This document shows positions 1 through 9,382 of a stretch of 46,476 nt of DNA, one piece after another (position 1 is the first letter of the stretch; each line of letters starts with the position of its first letter). Below the pieces are notes generated by a model. It made no database searches. It saw only the letters and a list, made by a program, of their open reading frames with translations, and had not been told where the DNA came from. The stretch comes from Lachnospiraceae bacterium. Lineage in GTDB: Bacteria > Bacillota > Clostridia > Lachnospirales > Lachnospiraceae. The stretch covers positions 1 through 46,476 of the forward strand of contig JAAUZY010000043.1 in assembly GCA_014804355.1 (NCBI GenBank). The letters run 5' to 3'. The position numbers and the translations under genes were made by a program.

Positions 1-3000
1 TGAATGTCTTATTAATCGAACCGGTGTATGCGTTAATACCGGTAATCGTCACGGTAACTGTGCCTACGTTGGTATGCTCACCAAGTTTCTTGCCTGTCTT
101 GTAGGATACTTCGTAGTCTTTGCCTTCCACGTAGGGCGCAGAACCTTCTGCCTTCGGCGTAACTTTCAGCGTACTGTTTACGCTGATTTCACTGCCCGTG
201 TACGGATATTCTTTCTCAATGCCCTCAATGGTCAGATCTTTGACTGCCAGCTTGGTGCCGTTTACCGTGTAAGTTACGGACTTACTTCCGTAATATACCG
301 AGCCTTCATTCGCTGTAACTGTGATAGTCGCCTTACCGATCTTATTCCAGTTATCATCATAGCTTACTGTATACTCTGTGTCGGGAACATCTTTTCCGCC
401 GATCTTAATACTCTTTATTTCAGGCTTCTTCGTGTCAGCGCCATTCTCACCGGCATAGTCCACCTTAGAATCTGTCAGCTTTATCACAGCCTTGCTCATC
501 AGCTGCGTGCCGGTTTCGCGCACTGTATACTTGATCGTTTTGCTTCCGGTATAGTTGGCAGAATTAACATATTCACCTTTCTGCTTCTTTACTTCCTCTG
601 TAGTGATGGTAATATCATAAACTCCCGCCTTGATCTTACCCTCATCATCCTTGATTACATTATCCGCAGGCCATACCACTTTATAATCATTATTGAGCTT
701 CAGCGTCTTCTTGCCGTATTTCACGGTCACCTTCGGATTGGTTACTTTGCCTTTGGCATTGATGATCGCATAGACATCCGCTACGCTGATATCCTCATCA
801 CTGATATTTTTCTTCTCGATGACAAAGGTCTCCGTATCCTTACCCTTGAAGTTACCTTTACCGGTAACTGTTACCGTAGCCGTTCCGGCATTGGTGTTTT
901 GCTTATATGCTACCGTGTAGTCTTTCTTGATCGTCAACAGCACACCATCGTGGTAAACCTCAACCTCAGGCTTAATCGCTGCACCGGTATAAGTCTGTGC
1001 AGGAATCGGCCTGATCCAGAGTCCTGGATGGTACTCCGGTGTCGGATCATCCGGTTTAGAATTCTGATACGCTTCTTCTAAGGCTGCTAATGCATCGTCG
1101 ATTTCCTTCTGAGTTGCCTCAGGGTCATTCAGGATTTCCTGCGCATATGCATAGGCTGCCTTAAAGGCATCATTACCTTCCACATCCTTATATTTCTCTA
1201 ATAATTTCTCCAGCTGCGTCTTATCCGTCGGCTTCGTCAACTTCTCTGCTGCACGTTTCAAATTGTTAATCGCTACTGTAATCTCTGTCGTGGTAGCATT
1301 TTCATCTGCTGCCGTAGCCTGAGCCGCTGTCAGTGCCGCTGTAAATACTGCCCAGCTTTCATCCGAGTACTCGCCCTGTGTTAAGTTCTTGTACTCTGCA
1401 ATACATGCCTCCAATTCAGCTTTAGCTGCTGCTGCATCTTCTGATGCCGGTCTGAGTGTTACGTTGTCGATCTTTAAGGTATGCGGTACTTCACCATTTA
1501 CCTGAAGATTCTCGCCAATCGGTCCTAACAGGAAATTAATATAGAAATCATCTAGCGCATCAACTACATCAACCTCGACCTCGTATACACCGCTCTCTCC
1601 TGGTGCTATAACGACCGTCTTCTTCGGATTGCCTTCGACACCCGCTTTACCATATTCGATCTCAATCGTTCTGCCACCGATAAGGTCTGTAGATGCCTCA
1701 AAACGAAGCACATATTTGGTTCCTGCCTCAACAGAAATATTTTCTTTCTTAAGCTGAGACGACCATGTTACCCAAATATTCCATTCGGGATGAATATATC
1801 CCGCTTTATAATTCAGCGTATAGATACCTCTCGAAATCTTACCCTCGCTCAGATTATCAGCATCTTCATCATAAACTACCCACTGGGACGGATCGTTCAT
1901 GTCGCCACCAAAAATCAAGTTGCCATCCGATCCAATCATGTTCTTGAAGATCTTATTAGTTTCCTCAAAACCTTCCGCCACAACATAGATCGAGTATCTT
2001 CCGCCTTCCGGGAAAACAGACTTATCAATCACAATACTGGTCTTATTGTCTGTTACTTTGTCAGCGCCCAATGCAACATCATTTACATATACTGTCTTAG
2101 CTGCATTCTGCCACTTATCATTTGCCTCAGTACAGGTTATGGTTACATTATCCGCTCCCGCTTTACCTGCACCCACAGTTGCTATAGTAGCAGGCATTGA
2201 ATTCTCATCGTCTGCCGTTAACGGACGAAATACGATGTTATCCAGATAGATGTTGTGCACATCATTCGGAGCTGATACTCCATCATAAGTCATCGTACCC
2301 ATTGCAATATCAAATCTGTTCGCACTACCTGCATCTAATCCCTTCCACATGATCTTATAGTTTTTCTTTTCCGTCGAAAGGACTACATGACCATTCGCAT
2401 TGTCAAATGCCGGACTACTGCCATCAGGCTGTATACGTACAGCGATAGGTCTCTCTACATCCGCCCATGCATCGAAGGTGACAATGTAATCTCCTGCTGC
2501 ATAATCCAGATCCTGATAGAGCTGCAAATGCCAATCTGCTTCGCCATCATAGCGATGTTCAATAACCGCCACACCTTCATCATTTACTTCAAAAGATCCA
2601 CCCGCAGTCCAATCTGCCAGATAGAATGTCCATCCAGATTTTCCGCTCGAGAAATTACCATTGACCAATAAATTACCAGATGCATCCAAAACTGACAAAC
2701 TGATTGCCTTAGTTGCAACAAAGCCTTCCGCCTCTACATAGAAGCTATATTCTCCGTCTTCCGCAAACAGCGAACTGTCTAACGTAATCGTTTTCTTTGC
2801 AGGGTCAAGGCTGACCTTACTTGCGTCAATCTTTACAGCATCCAGATAATATGTCTTATCTGCCTTTCCCCACGCTTCTTCTCTCTCTGCCGTGTCTCCG
2901 GAATAAGCAACGATTACATCAGAACCAATTTGCACCTTGCCATCCTGTGCAAGACTTACCGGTTTCTTATAACCCTCCTTCTCCGGAAGATCTGCATAAA

Positions 3001-6000
3001 CTACAATATTATCCAGCAGCAATGTATACTCCGTCGTTTGATTCGGACCTAGATATAAAGTAAACGTGCCACCGCCGTTGCCAGGAAAGGCATCACTCTT
3101 ATATGTATGCTCTCCTGCCGCGAGTGTTATTTCTCTCTGTATACCGCACAACTCTAACGTATAAGTCTTCTCTGCAGGTAAAGTATAGTCAAATTCTACC
3201 TTATAATTGACTCCTCTAGTGAAGGTCATACTACGTGATTGAATACCAACTTCGTAGATTGCTGCACCCTGATCCATTTTAATTTTACTAACTTCAAGCT
3301 GTCCTTTATCGTTTACCTTGTGTTCTTCCCAGCCGGTATCCTGTTTCCAGATATTCCATCCGTCCAGACCGTTGCTGAAATCGCCGTTATAAAGAGGATA
3401 TAAATCTACCTCATCATAATTCACATTATTATAAGTTGTGCGAATCAATTTGACATTGTCAATCTTCGCTTTGCCGGCAAACGTAAGCATAAGCTTACCG
3501 CTCGTATCCGTCTTACCTTCCGGTTGAGTAAACTCAAACTTAGCTGGGGATTCTCCTGCCGCAACGTTAATCGTACCAGTTGCATAAGTCTCCGTCCCAT
3601 CCTTATTCGTTACATCCAACACAATATCCTGCGCTGCCTCACTGTCTACATCAAAGGTAAGAACATACTCATCCTTTTGAAGCAGATTCATACCATACTG
3701 CCACATTGAAACAGGATCACTTGCGGTTGCCGTAATTTGAGCCTTACGCTCCTTGTTTTCTCTGACAACAGAAACCTTCTCCAGCTCATCTGCTGTACCC
3801 CAATGCCAGTAGAGCAAACCATCGGAACCATTGTTGAATCCGCCGTTATATACATGATTACCGTCATTGAGTGGCTCTTTATCATCATCCTCATCATCAT
3901 CTTCTGATATTCCGTCACGCAATAGCTTTACACAGACATCACTCAGATAAACATTACCTGCTGAAGTGGCCAGATTAAACTCAAATCTAGCTGTAGGATC
4001 CGTATCCGCAGACATCGTAAACTTATGCGTGTAGGTAGTAGGTTTAGTGGTAAGTATATCCGTATAGTTGCCGGAATAAACTGCATAACCCCTAGCCGCG
4101 TCCCCACCGATCTTCAAGGATACATCTGCCTTCTGCTTCACCGTATCTGTATACGCTTTATAAGAAATCTCATAGGAATATCCTTTTACTACCGGAAAAT
4201 ACTGCAACATCTGCGAGGAATAGGTCTGAGTACCCACATCAGTTACCGAAACTTTCAGGTAATTTTTACCGTCTAACTTTACCGTATTATCCCACGTTGC
4301 TTTACCGTTTCCGTTACCGGGAATCAGAAGAGGCACCCAATAGCCGCCTTTCATTTCCCAAGAGCCACTGTTCGTATAAGGCGTTGTTGTCATTGCTGAG
4401 AAATCGCTGTCCTTAATGAAGTTGCCGTTCTCATCGACCATTGCCAGAAGCTCCTCAGCCTCAGTGCTTTCATCCGGCTCTATCTCCGGCTTCTTGATTT
4501 CCCAATCCTTATACTCATCTTCCGGTCTCTGATACCATCTGACATAGTCAACATCCATGTCAACACCGATCTCATCCACATCGATTTCGTTGGTGTCGCT
4601 GTCAAAAGTACCACCCAGCGCCAGATTCAAAAGAACATAGAAATCCTCATCAAAAGGCGCGGGATACGGATAATTACCACTCTCACTCTGTACGCTGTAC
4701 CAGTCAGAATATGAACTGTATAATTCTCCATCCACATACCACTTCATCACAGTCGGATCCCATTCAATCGTGTAGACATGGTACTGATCAATAGAATCAC
4801 CATTTGCAAAATTATAAGTCTTGCCGTAGGAAGCATTATTCGGCCATGTGGCACCGTAGTGAATCGTTCCGCAGACTTCACCCGGAAGACGGCCTCTCGC
4901 CTCCATGATATCGATCTCGCCGCTGGCAGCCCATGTGCCATACTCGGAATCATGAGGCAGCATCCAGAATGCAGGCCAGACTCCATCACCTGTCGGCATC
5001 TTGATCTTCGCCTCAACTTTACCGTATGCACCAATCTGTAACGCCTCTCCAACAGCCGCCTTGCCGTTTTCTCCGATCTCCTCCTTTACGGTACGAAGTC
5101 TTGCTGAAGTATAACTGCCATCCGCTTCTTTCTTCGCCGTAATGGTGAGTTTACCGTCACCTACCGTAGTATTTGTTTTGGTATAAATCTGTTTCTCTTT
5201 ATTTCCCCATCCGGCTTCAACATACGCCGAACCGTTACCGGTCTGGTAATCCCACTTCGTGGTATCCAGCGATGTGCCGCTGAACTCGTCGTTCCAGATC
5301 AGATTCCAGTTGTCTGTCGTATTCGTATCGTACACTACCTGATAAACAGGCGCAAAATTATATCCTTCTTTCTCGAACTGAATCTTATAAACTCCGGCAC
5401 TCGTGAAAAGACTTGCGTCCATCTCGATAGAACCTGAATCTGTGTCAATCGCAATCTTTGTCAGATCGCTCACTGCCGTTCCGTTGATTTTTACGGAATA
5501 ATCTTTAAATTCAAAGTCTTTATTATCGGCTACGTAAGAAAGCGTAATCTTCTCATTCACTTTCGCCTGAGCCAACTGCTCTGAAATAACAATATTATTC
5601 TTCACCTTCGGCTCTTTAAGACCTGCCTGATCTGCAGTCAGCGTAAAGTCTTTAGTTGCCGCTTCGCTATCTCCCTTACTGTTAATCGCCACAAGAGTAA
5701 CCGTATGTTCTCCTGCCGCATAAACATTGGTTGCAAAATAAGTCGATGTTTGAGGATTATTATTTAACGTAATAAGTTCCTTCCCATCAACCGAAATTTT
5801 CCATTGTTGAATCTTATCTTCCGCGTCAGGACTGACACCTGCCCATGCAATATATATTTTTCCATGGTTAGCACTACCCGTCTCCTCCCAATATTTTGCA
5901 TCCAAACCTTCTGGTTTTTTTGGAACCGTCGTTGGCTCTTCCGGCTCTTCCGGCTCGCTGGGTTCTGCAGTGGGATCGATCACGATAATGTGCTCATAAT

Positions 6001-6739
6001 CTAATCTATTATGTCCGGCCTCACCATTAATATAGTACAAAATAGCTCCAGTTCCTGCTGTCACAGTTACTGTCACTGTTTTTTTACCATCATTCTCAAC
6101 AAAATTTGTTGCACCAAGACCAGTAATAAAACTATTTCCAGTGCTATTATGATTTTTAGCTGCCGAAGCATAACTGTCATATTCCTTATACCACATGTGG
6201 GTAATATTAGCGTAACATTTGTCATCACTGTTTACAAAGAACGTAACCTCTTTCGACCCTTCATCATAAGTTGCCCCATGTGTGCCTGTTGCTTCAAACT
6301 CATTGTTTACAGCCTTACCGTTTTCCTCCCCCTTCGGGTCTACCGGATTCTCCTCCACAGGAGCTACAGGCTTTAATGTCTCCTCCGGATCTTCGGGTGT
6401 CGTCACATCCCCTTCCTGATCATCCGCATCACCCTCTACAGGGTCTGTAGATTCCCCTGAATCATCAGGACCGTTTATACCCCCCCCCACAGGGTTTTGG
6501 CCATCTTCGGGTGTTGTCGTCTCCCCCGCTTCATCGCCCTCATTGTCATCTGCCGGCACCGTCAGATCACTACTTTCGTCATCCGTCGGCGTCGTCAACA
6601 TTTCTGTACTGCCGTTCTCGATCGGCGTCTCTTCTTCCGCCCATACAGTAAGCATCGGCACATTCACGGAAGTGAGTACCATTGCCAGACTGAGCAGGAA
6701 CGTAAGACAACGCTTACGAAACGTTTTGCCATGCCTCAT
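1..6739 (-). CDS. Secreted multimodular GH16 beta-glucanase (laminarinase-like), C-terminus beyond window
   Basis: The frame is open from ATG 6739 (GGAGG at 6746-6753) to the window edge, at least 2,246 residues, with no stop seen. Order of parts (approximate residues): signal peptide 1-34 with cleavage after VWA; acidic Pro/Asp/Glu linker 35-146; unassigned beta domain 147-250; FN3-like 278-363; HID-like (Shr hemoglobin-interacting, PF07550-like) 368-470; GH16 475-738 with active-site motif GEIDIMEARG (Glu608 nucleophile, Glu613 acid/base); three CBM4/9-like jelly rolls 763-1246; HID-like; CBM4/9-like; HID-like; CBM4/9-like ending about 1766; two FIVAR-like helical repeats to about 1896; then MBG/Ig-like repeats to the edge. 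GH16 enzymes with this motif hydrolyse beta-1,3 or mixed-linkage glucans outside the cell. Specificity for laminarin is inferred. A sortase or SLH anchor could lie beyond the window. The divergent neighbour is a putative sugar-sensing diguanylate cyclase. Confidence 0.9.
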   Translation of the reverse strand, partial: MRHGKTFRKRCLTFLLSLAMVLTSVNVPMLTVWAEEETPIENGSTEMLTTPTDDESSDLTVPADDNEGDEAGETTTPEDGQNPVGGGINGPDDSGESTDPVEGDADDQEGDVTTPEDPEETLKPVAPVEENPVDPKGEENGKAVNNEFEATGTHGATYDEGSKEVTFFVNSDDKCYANITHMWYKEYDSYASAAKNHNSTGNSFITGLGATNFVENDGKKTVTVTVTAGTGAILYYINGEAGHNRLDYEHIIVIDPTAEPSEPEEPEEPTTVPKKPEGLDAKYWEETGSANHGKIYIAWAGVSPDAEDKIQQWKISVDGKELITLNNNPQTSTYFATNVYAAGEHTVTLVAINSKGDSEAATKDFTLTADQAGLKEPKVKNNIVISEQLAQAKVNEKITLSYVADNKDFEFKDYSVKINGTAVSDLTKIAIDTDSGSIEMDASLFTSAGVYKIQFEKEGYNFAPVYQVVYDTNTTDNWNLIWNDEFSGTSLDTTKWDYQTGNGSAYVEAGWGNKEKQIYTKTNTTVGDGKLTITAKKEADGSYTSARLRTVKEEIGENGKAAVGEALQIGAYGKVEAKIKMPTGDGVWPAFWMLPHDSEYGTWAASGEIDIMEARGRLPGEVCGTIHYGATWPNNASYGKTYNFANGDSIDQYHVYTIEWDPTVMKWYVDGELYSSYSDWYSVQSESGNYPYPAPFDEDFYVLLNLALGGTFDSDTNEIDVDEIGVDMDVDYVRWYQRPEDEYKDWEIKKPEIEPDESTEAEELLAMVDENGNFIKDSDFSAMTTTPYTNSGSWEMKGGYWVPLLIPGNGNGKATWDNTVKLDGKNYLKVSVTDVGTQTYSSQMLQYFPVVKGYSYEISYKAYTDTVKQKADVSLKIGGDAARGYAVYSGNYTDILTTKPTTYTHKFTMSADTDPTARFEFNLATSAGNVYLSDVCVKLLRDGISEDDDEDDDKEPLNDGNHVYNGGFNNGSDGLLYWHWGTADELEKVSVVRENKERKAQITATASDPVSMWQYGMNLLQKDEYVLTFDVDSEAAQDIVLDVTNKDGTETYATGTINVAAGESPAKFEFTQPEGKTDTSGKLMLTFAGKAKIDNVKLIRTTYNNVNYDEVDLYPLYNGDFSNGLDGWNIWKQDTGWEEHKVNDKGQLEVSKIKMDQGAAIYEVGIQSRSMTFTRGVNYKVEFDYTLPAEKTYTLELCGIQREITLAAGEHTYKSDAFPGNGGGTFTLYLGPNQTTEYTLLLDNIVVYADLPEKEGYKKPVSLAQDGKVQIGSDVIVAYSGDTAEREEAWGKADKTYYLDAVKIDASKVSLDPAKKTITLDSSLFAEDGEYSFYVEAEGFVATKAISLSVLDASGNLLVNGNFSSGKSGWTFYLADWTAGGSFEVNDEGVAVIEHRYDGEADWHLQLYQDLDYAAGDYIVTFDAWADVERPIAVRIQPDGSSPAFDNANGHVVLSTEKKNYKIMWKGLDAGSANRFDIAMGTMTYDGVSAPNDVHNIYLDNIVFRPLTADDENSMPATIATVGAGKAGADNVTITCTEANDKWQNAAKTVYVNDVALGADKVTDNKTSIVIDKSVFPEGGRYSIYVVAEGFEETNKIFKNMIGSDGNLIFGGDMNDPSQWVVYDEDADNLSEGKISRGIYTLNYKAGYIHPEWNIWVTWSSQLKKENISVEAGTKYVLRFEASTDLIGGRTIEIEYGKAGVEGNPKKTVVIAPGESGVYEVEVDVVDALDDFYINFLLGPIGENLQVNGEVPHTLKIDNVTLRPASEDAAAAKAELEACIAEYKNLTQGEYSDESWAVFTAALTAAQATAADENATTTEITVAINNLKRAAEKLTKPTDKTQLEKLLEKYKDVEGNDAFKAAYAYAQEILNDPEATQKEIDDALAALEEAYQNSKPDDPTPEYHPGLWIRPIPAQTYTGAAIKPEVEVYHDGVLLTIKKDYTVAYKQNTNAGTATVTVTGKGNFKGKDTETFVIEKKNISDEDISVADVYAIINAKGKVTNPKVTVKYGKKTLKLNNDYKVVWPADNVIKDDEGKIKAGVYDITITTEEVKKQKGEYVNSANYTGSKTIKYTVRETGTQLMSKAVIKLTDSKVDYAGENGADTKKPEIKSIKIGGKDVPDTEYTVSYDDNWNKIGKATITVTANEGSVYYGSKSVTYTVNGTKLAVKDLTIEGIEKEYPYTGSEISVNSTLKVTPKAEGSAPYVEGKDYEVSYKTGKKLGEHTNVGTVTVTITGINAYTGSINKTF
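6480..6488 (-). repeat. G9 homopolymer inside the GH16 reading frame
   Basis: Nine consecutive C on the plus strand read as nine G in the coding strand, at codons 84-87 of the GH16 gene (V-G-G-G-I). The tract lies in the acidic linker just after the signal peptide, upstream of every functional domain. The frame is correct as given; loss or gain of one G would end translation before the catalytic domain. Confidence 0.85.
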
Positions 6740-6831
6740 AATAAATTTCCTCCTTTTTTGATTATAGTTTATACTTCATATCACTTATGGTTTTGTGCAT
6801 TTTGACCACAAGCAACACCCCTACCAAATTA

Positions 6832-6859
6832 ATTATAGTTACTTTTCTGTTTATTTCAA
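6832..6859 (-). promoter_or_regulatory. Predicted sigma-A promoter of the GH16 gene
   Basis: On the minus strand, TTGAAA (6854-6859) and TATAAT (6832-6837) are separated by 16 bases. This predicts a leader of roughly 90 bases before ATG 6739. A second TATAAT at 6762-6767 lacks a good -35. I saw no catabolite-repression box I would defend. Confidence 0.6.
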
Positions 6860-7127
6860 GATTACATAACACTATTTCGTAGATTTTCGAAGCATTGTGC
6901 CGAAGTTTGTAATTAAATCATCACAGCACTCGGCACCTTGCACAAATCCGTTCTGTAATCCCCACTCCCAATACACAGTAAATATAAAAACAGGTAGTTA
7001 GTTTATTATAGAATATTTTTTTCCAATACTTTAAGTGTCCATTTTTCATGAAGGTGTCATTTTTTTGAATAACACACTTTTTTTAACATGCCCTATAACT
7101 GTAATTTGAAATGTGCAGAGAGTTATA

Positions 7128-7156
7128 TTGTTTTTTTCGATATTTTCAATTATACT
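7128..7156 (+). promoter_or_regulatory. Predicted promoter of the sensor/GGDEF gene
   Basis: TTGTTT (7128-7133), 17 bases, TATACT (7151-7156), followed by GGAGG at 7185-7189 and ATG 7196. The rest of the divergent gap, 6860-7127, is AT-rich and I see no gene or clear structured element in it. Confidence 0.5.
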
Positions 7157-7195
7157 AAGAGAAAATATTGATCATTATTGTTTCGGAGGATAGAT

Positions 7196-9094
7196 ATGTA
7201 CCACACTAAGAAAATCGGTGTTTTTGTATCACATATTGTCGGGGAATACCAGCGTAATATCTGTCAGGGTATCATAGATCAGGCATCGGAGTACGGGTAT
7301 TGTGTGGAGATTTTTTCATCCACAGACGAAGAGATTCCGGGTAATTACAGACTGGGAGAGGAAAGCATTCTGCGCATTCCGAATTTCGACAACCTTTGCG
7401 GTGTCATTTTTATATCCAGTACATATGTTACCAGCAATCTGCCGCAACTGATCTCTAAAACTCTGGAGGGGTGTCGCTGCCCAATCCTTGAAATTACGCA
7501 GCAGCACGGGCAGTATCCGTCTATCATGCTGGACAACGACACCGGCACCGGACAACTCACGGAACATCTGATCGGAACCCACGGGTTTAAGCGTATTTGT
7601 TATCTCGGAAACACACTGGAATCATTTTTCTCCGACAATCGTTGCAATATTTACAAACAAGTTATGGCAAAACATAAATTGCCTGTCGCGGCACAGGATA
7701 TTTATGAGTGCACTTACGACAATCAGGATCTTGAGGCAGCGGTGGAATATTTTACCGCCACGGGCAAACCGGACGCAATTGTCTGCTACAACGACCGCAT
7801 GGCGCTTGATATAATCCGTGTGCTTCTTGACAAGGGATACCGGGTTCCCGAAGACATCGCCGTAACAGGCACCGACATGCTGGAGGAAGGGCAGTCTATC
7901 AACCCGCCGCTGACATCGGTTACTTTTCCCACGAAAGAAATGGGCGTACGCGCCGTGGAACTTCTGCTCTCGGCGATCCACGGAAAAGAGCTTCCCCCGG
8001 TCACGGTCATAACATCCGATCCGCACATCGGCGGCTCCTGTGGATGCCCTGCCAAGCACCATAAGAATCCCTTCTATTTCCAGCATGAAATGGCGTTAAA
8101 AGTAGGACAGAACGAAGCCACGAGCACGAATAATATTCATATGGCCGCGTCCCTATTGGCAACTGTAGATATTAATGAGGGCATGGAGCTGTTGGAGAAT
8201 TTCGTGTCGCAGATTTCCGGGTGCAGTGAATTATATCTGTGTCTTTATTCCGACTGGGATTCCGTCTCCTCCCATATCCGCACAATCACTTTTTCCGAAG
8301 ATGACTCTGCAGACCGGGATGTTATGCTGCTCAAATTTGCATATAAAGACGGCAGGCGCATGCATGAGTGCAGCTTTACCAAGCAAAATCCGCTGCCTGA
8401 CTATCTCTCTGACAACGAATCCTCCAGCTACATTTTCTATCCTTTGTATTTCAGCGAGAAAGCATATGGTTATATCGCCATTGCGTACGAGCATAATCAG
8501 ATCATCTGTGAGGTTGATTTCCTATCATGGATCATGAATATCAACAGTATGCTGCATAATATTGCCGAGAACAAGCGCACAGGTCTTCTCGTCAATCGGT
8601 TGGAAGAAATCTATATGCATGATGAGATGACCGGTCTTTATAACCGGCACGGATACAAGCTGCTATCAGAAGAACTGCTTGAGAAAACGCAGGACACCGG
8701 CGCCCGTATCTCGTCCTTTATACTGGATCTGGACGGCCTTAAGTACATTAATGACACTTTCGGACACAGCGAAGGCGATTTCGCAATCTGTGTTCTTGGA
8801 CAAGCCCTGAAAAACGCTGTCAGGGACGGGGATATCTGTGCCCGGCTGGGCGGCGACGAATTCTGTCTGCTGACTACAGGATATTCCGATGAGGAACTGC
8901 CACTCCTAATCTATAAGATCGACCAATATCTGGATAACTACAATAAACTGCACACTAAGAAATATAATGTCTCCGCCAGCATTGGCGTGGCCTCTGAGAC
9001 GATCAGCCCTGACTTTGACTTAAAGCAGCTCAATGAGAAGGCTGACCAGGCTATGTATGAGCAGAAACGGTCTAAGCCAAAACACAGAAAATAG
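7196..9094 (+). CDS. Cytoplasmic LacI/PBP1-type sensor fused to GGDEF diguanylate cyclase
   Basis: 632 aa. Residues 1-280 are a periplasmic-binding-protein type 1 fold of the LacI ligand-binding kind (start KKIGVFVSH; later DAIVCYNDRMALDII and a VTGTDM segment). There is no N-terminal helix-turn-helix, signal peptide or membrane segment, so it should sense a ligand inside the cell. A middle region (about 290-470) is unassigned. The C-terminal GGDEF domain keeps the signature LGGDEF (552-556) and a product-inhibition I-site RDGD five residues before it, so it is predicted to make c-di-GMP from two GTP. ATG 7196 is chosen over an upstream TTG (7178) because GGAGG is 6 bases before it. Being divergent from the GH16 gene, the ligand may be an oligosaccharide released from beta-glucan (inference). 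Confidence 0.9.
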   Translation: MYHTKKIGVFVSHIVGEYQRNICQGIIDQASEYGYCVEIFSSTDEEIPGNYRLGEESILRIPNFDNLCGVIFISSTYVTSNLPQLISKTLEGCRCPILEITQQHGQYPSIMLDNDTGTGQLTEHLIGTHGFKRICYLGNTLESFFSDNRCNIYKQVMAKHKLPVAAQDIYECTYDNQDLEAAVEYFTATGKPDAIVCYNDRMALDIIRVLLDKGYRVPEDIAVTGTDMLEEGQSINPPLTSVTFPTKEMGVRAVELLLSAIHGKELPPVTVITSDPHIGGSCGCPAKHHKNPFYFQHEMALKVGQNEATSTNNIHMAASLLATVDINEGMELLENFVSQISGCSELYLCLYSDWDSVSSHIRTITFSEDDSADRDVMLLKFAYKDGRRMHECSFTKQNPLPDYLSDNESSSYIFYPLYFSEKAYGYIAIAYEHNQIICEVDFLSWIMNINSMLHNIAENKRTGLLVNRLEEIYMHDEMTGLYNRHGYKLLSEELLEKTQDTGARISSFILDLDGLKYINDTFGHSEGDFAICVLGQALKNAVRDGDICARLGGDEFCLLTTGYSDEELPLLIYKIDQYLDNYNKLHTKKYNVSASIGVASETISPDFDLKQLNEKADQAMYEQKRSKPKHRK

Positions 9095-9107
9095 ATATAT
9101 CTTAACA

Positions 9108-9149
9108 TAAAAAGACTCAGAAAATGCTAATTCAACATTCCTGAGTCTT
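9108..9149 (-). terminator. Rho-independent terminator of tRNA-Ser
   Basis: AAGACTCAG (9112-9120) pairs with CTGAGTCTT (9141-9149), with additional inner pairing. Read on the minus strand the hairpin is followed by TCTTTTTA, about 20 bases after the tRNA 3' end. It may also stop the GGDEF gene from the other side, but its plus-strand T tract is weak. Confidence 0.75.
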
Positions 9150-9168
9150 AATTCATCGGTAGATATAA

Positions 9169-9256
9169 CGGAGAAAGAGGGATTTGAACCCTCGCGCCGC
9201 GCAAGCGACCTACACCCTTAGCAGGGGCGCCTCTTCAGCCTCTTGAGTATTTCTCC
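9169..9256 (-). tRNA. tRNA-Ser (GCT anticodon)
   Basis: 88-nt class II tRNA: acceptor GGAGAAA/TTTCTCC with discriminator G, anticodon GCT in the loop CTGCTAA, long variable arm, T arm with GGTTCAAATCC. CCA is not encoded. It reads AGC/AGT serine codons. Confidence 0.95.
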
Positions 9257-9315
9257 ACAGTCTGAACTATCCTCTACCAATATGAAGTTCTGCGCTCAAC
9301 CACAACGCACATGTT

Positions 9316-9344
9316 ATTATACCTAAGCTGTTCTCGTTTGTCAA
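9316..9344 (-). promoter_or_regulatory. Consensus promoter for tRNA-Ser
   Basis: Perfect TTGACA (9339-9344), 17-base spacer, perfect TATAAT (9316-9321) on the minus strand, about 60 bases before the tRNA. The fumarase operon ends immediately upstream, so the tRNA has its own strong promoter. Confidence 0.85.
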
Positions 9345-9382
9345 CGCTTTTGCGTGATTTTTTCAGTACACTACACACTATC

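Noticed and set aside
74..1081. Long plus-strand ORF of 335 codons at the left edge, and other plus-strand ORFs up to 6.8 kb
   Set aside because: They lie entirely antisense to the GH16 gene, whose signal peptide, active site and repeated domains are clear; their translations are low-complexity Arg/Ile/Leu-rich.
6740..7195. Riboswitch or small RNA gene between the GH16 and GGDEF genes
   Set aside because: Only AT-rich sequence and two promoters are visible; no stable closed stem was found by eye.
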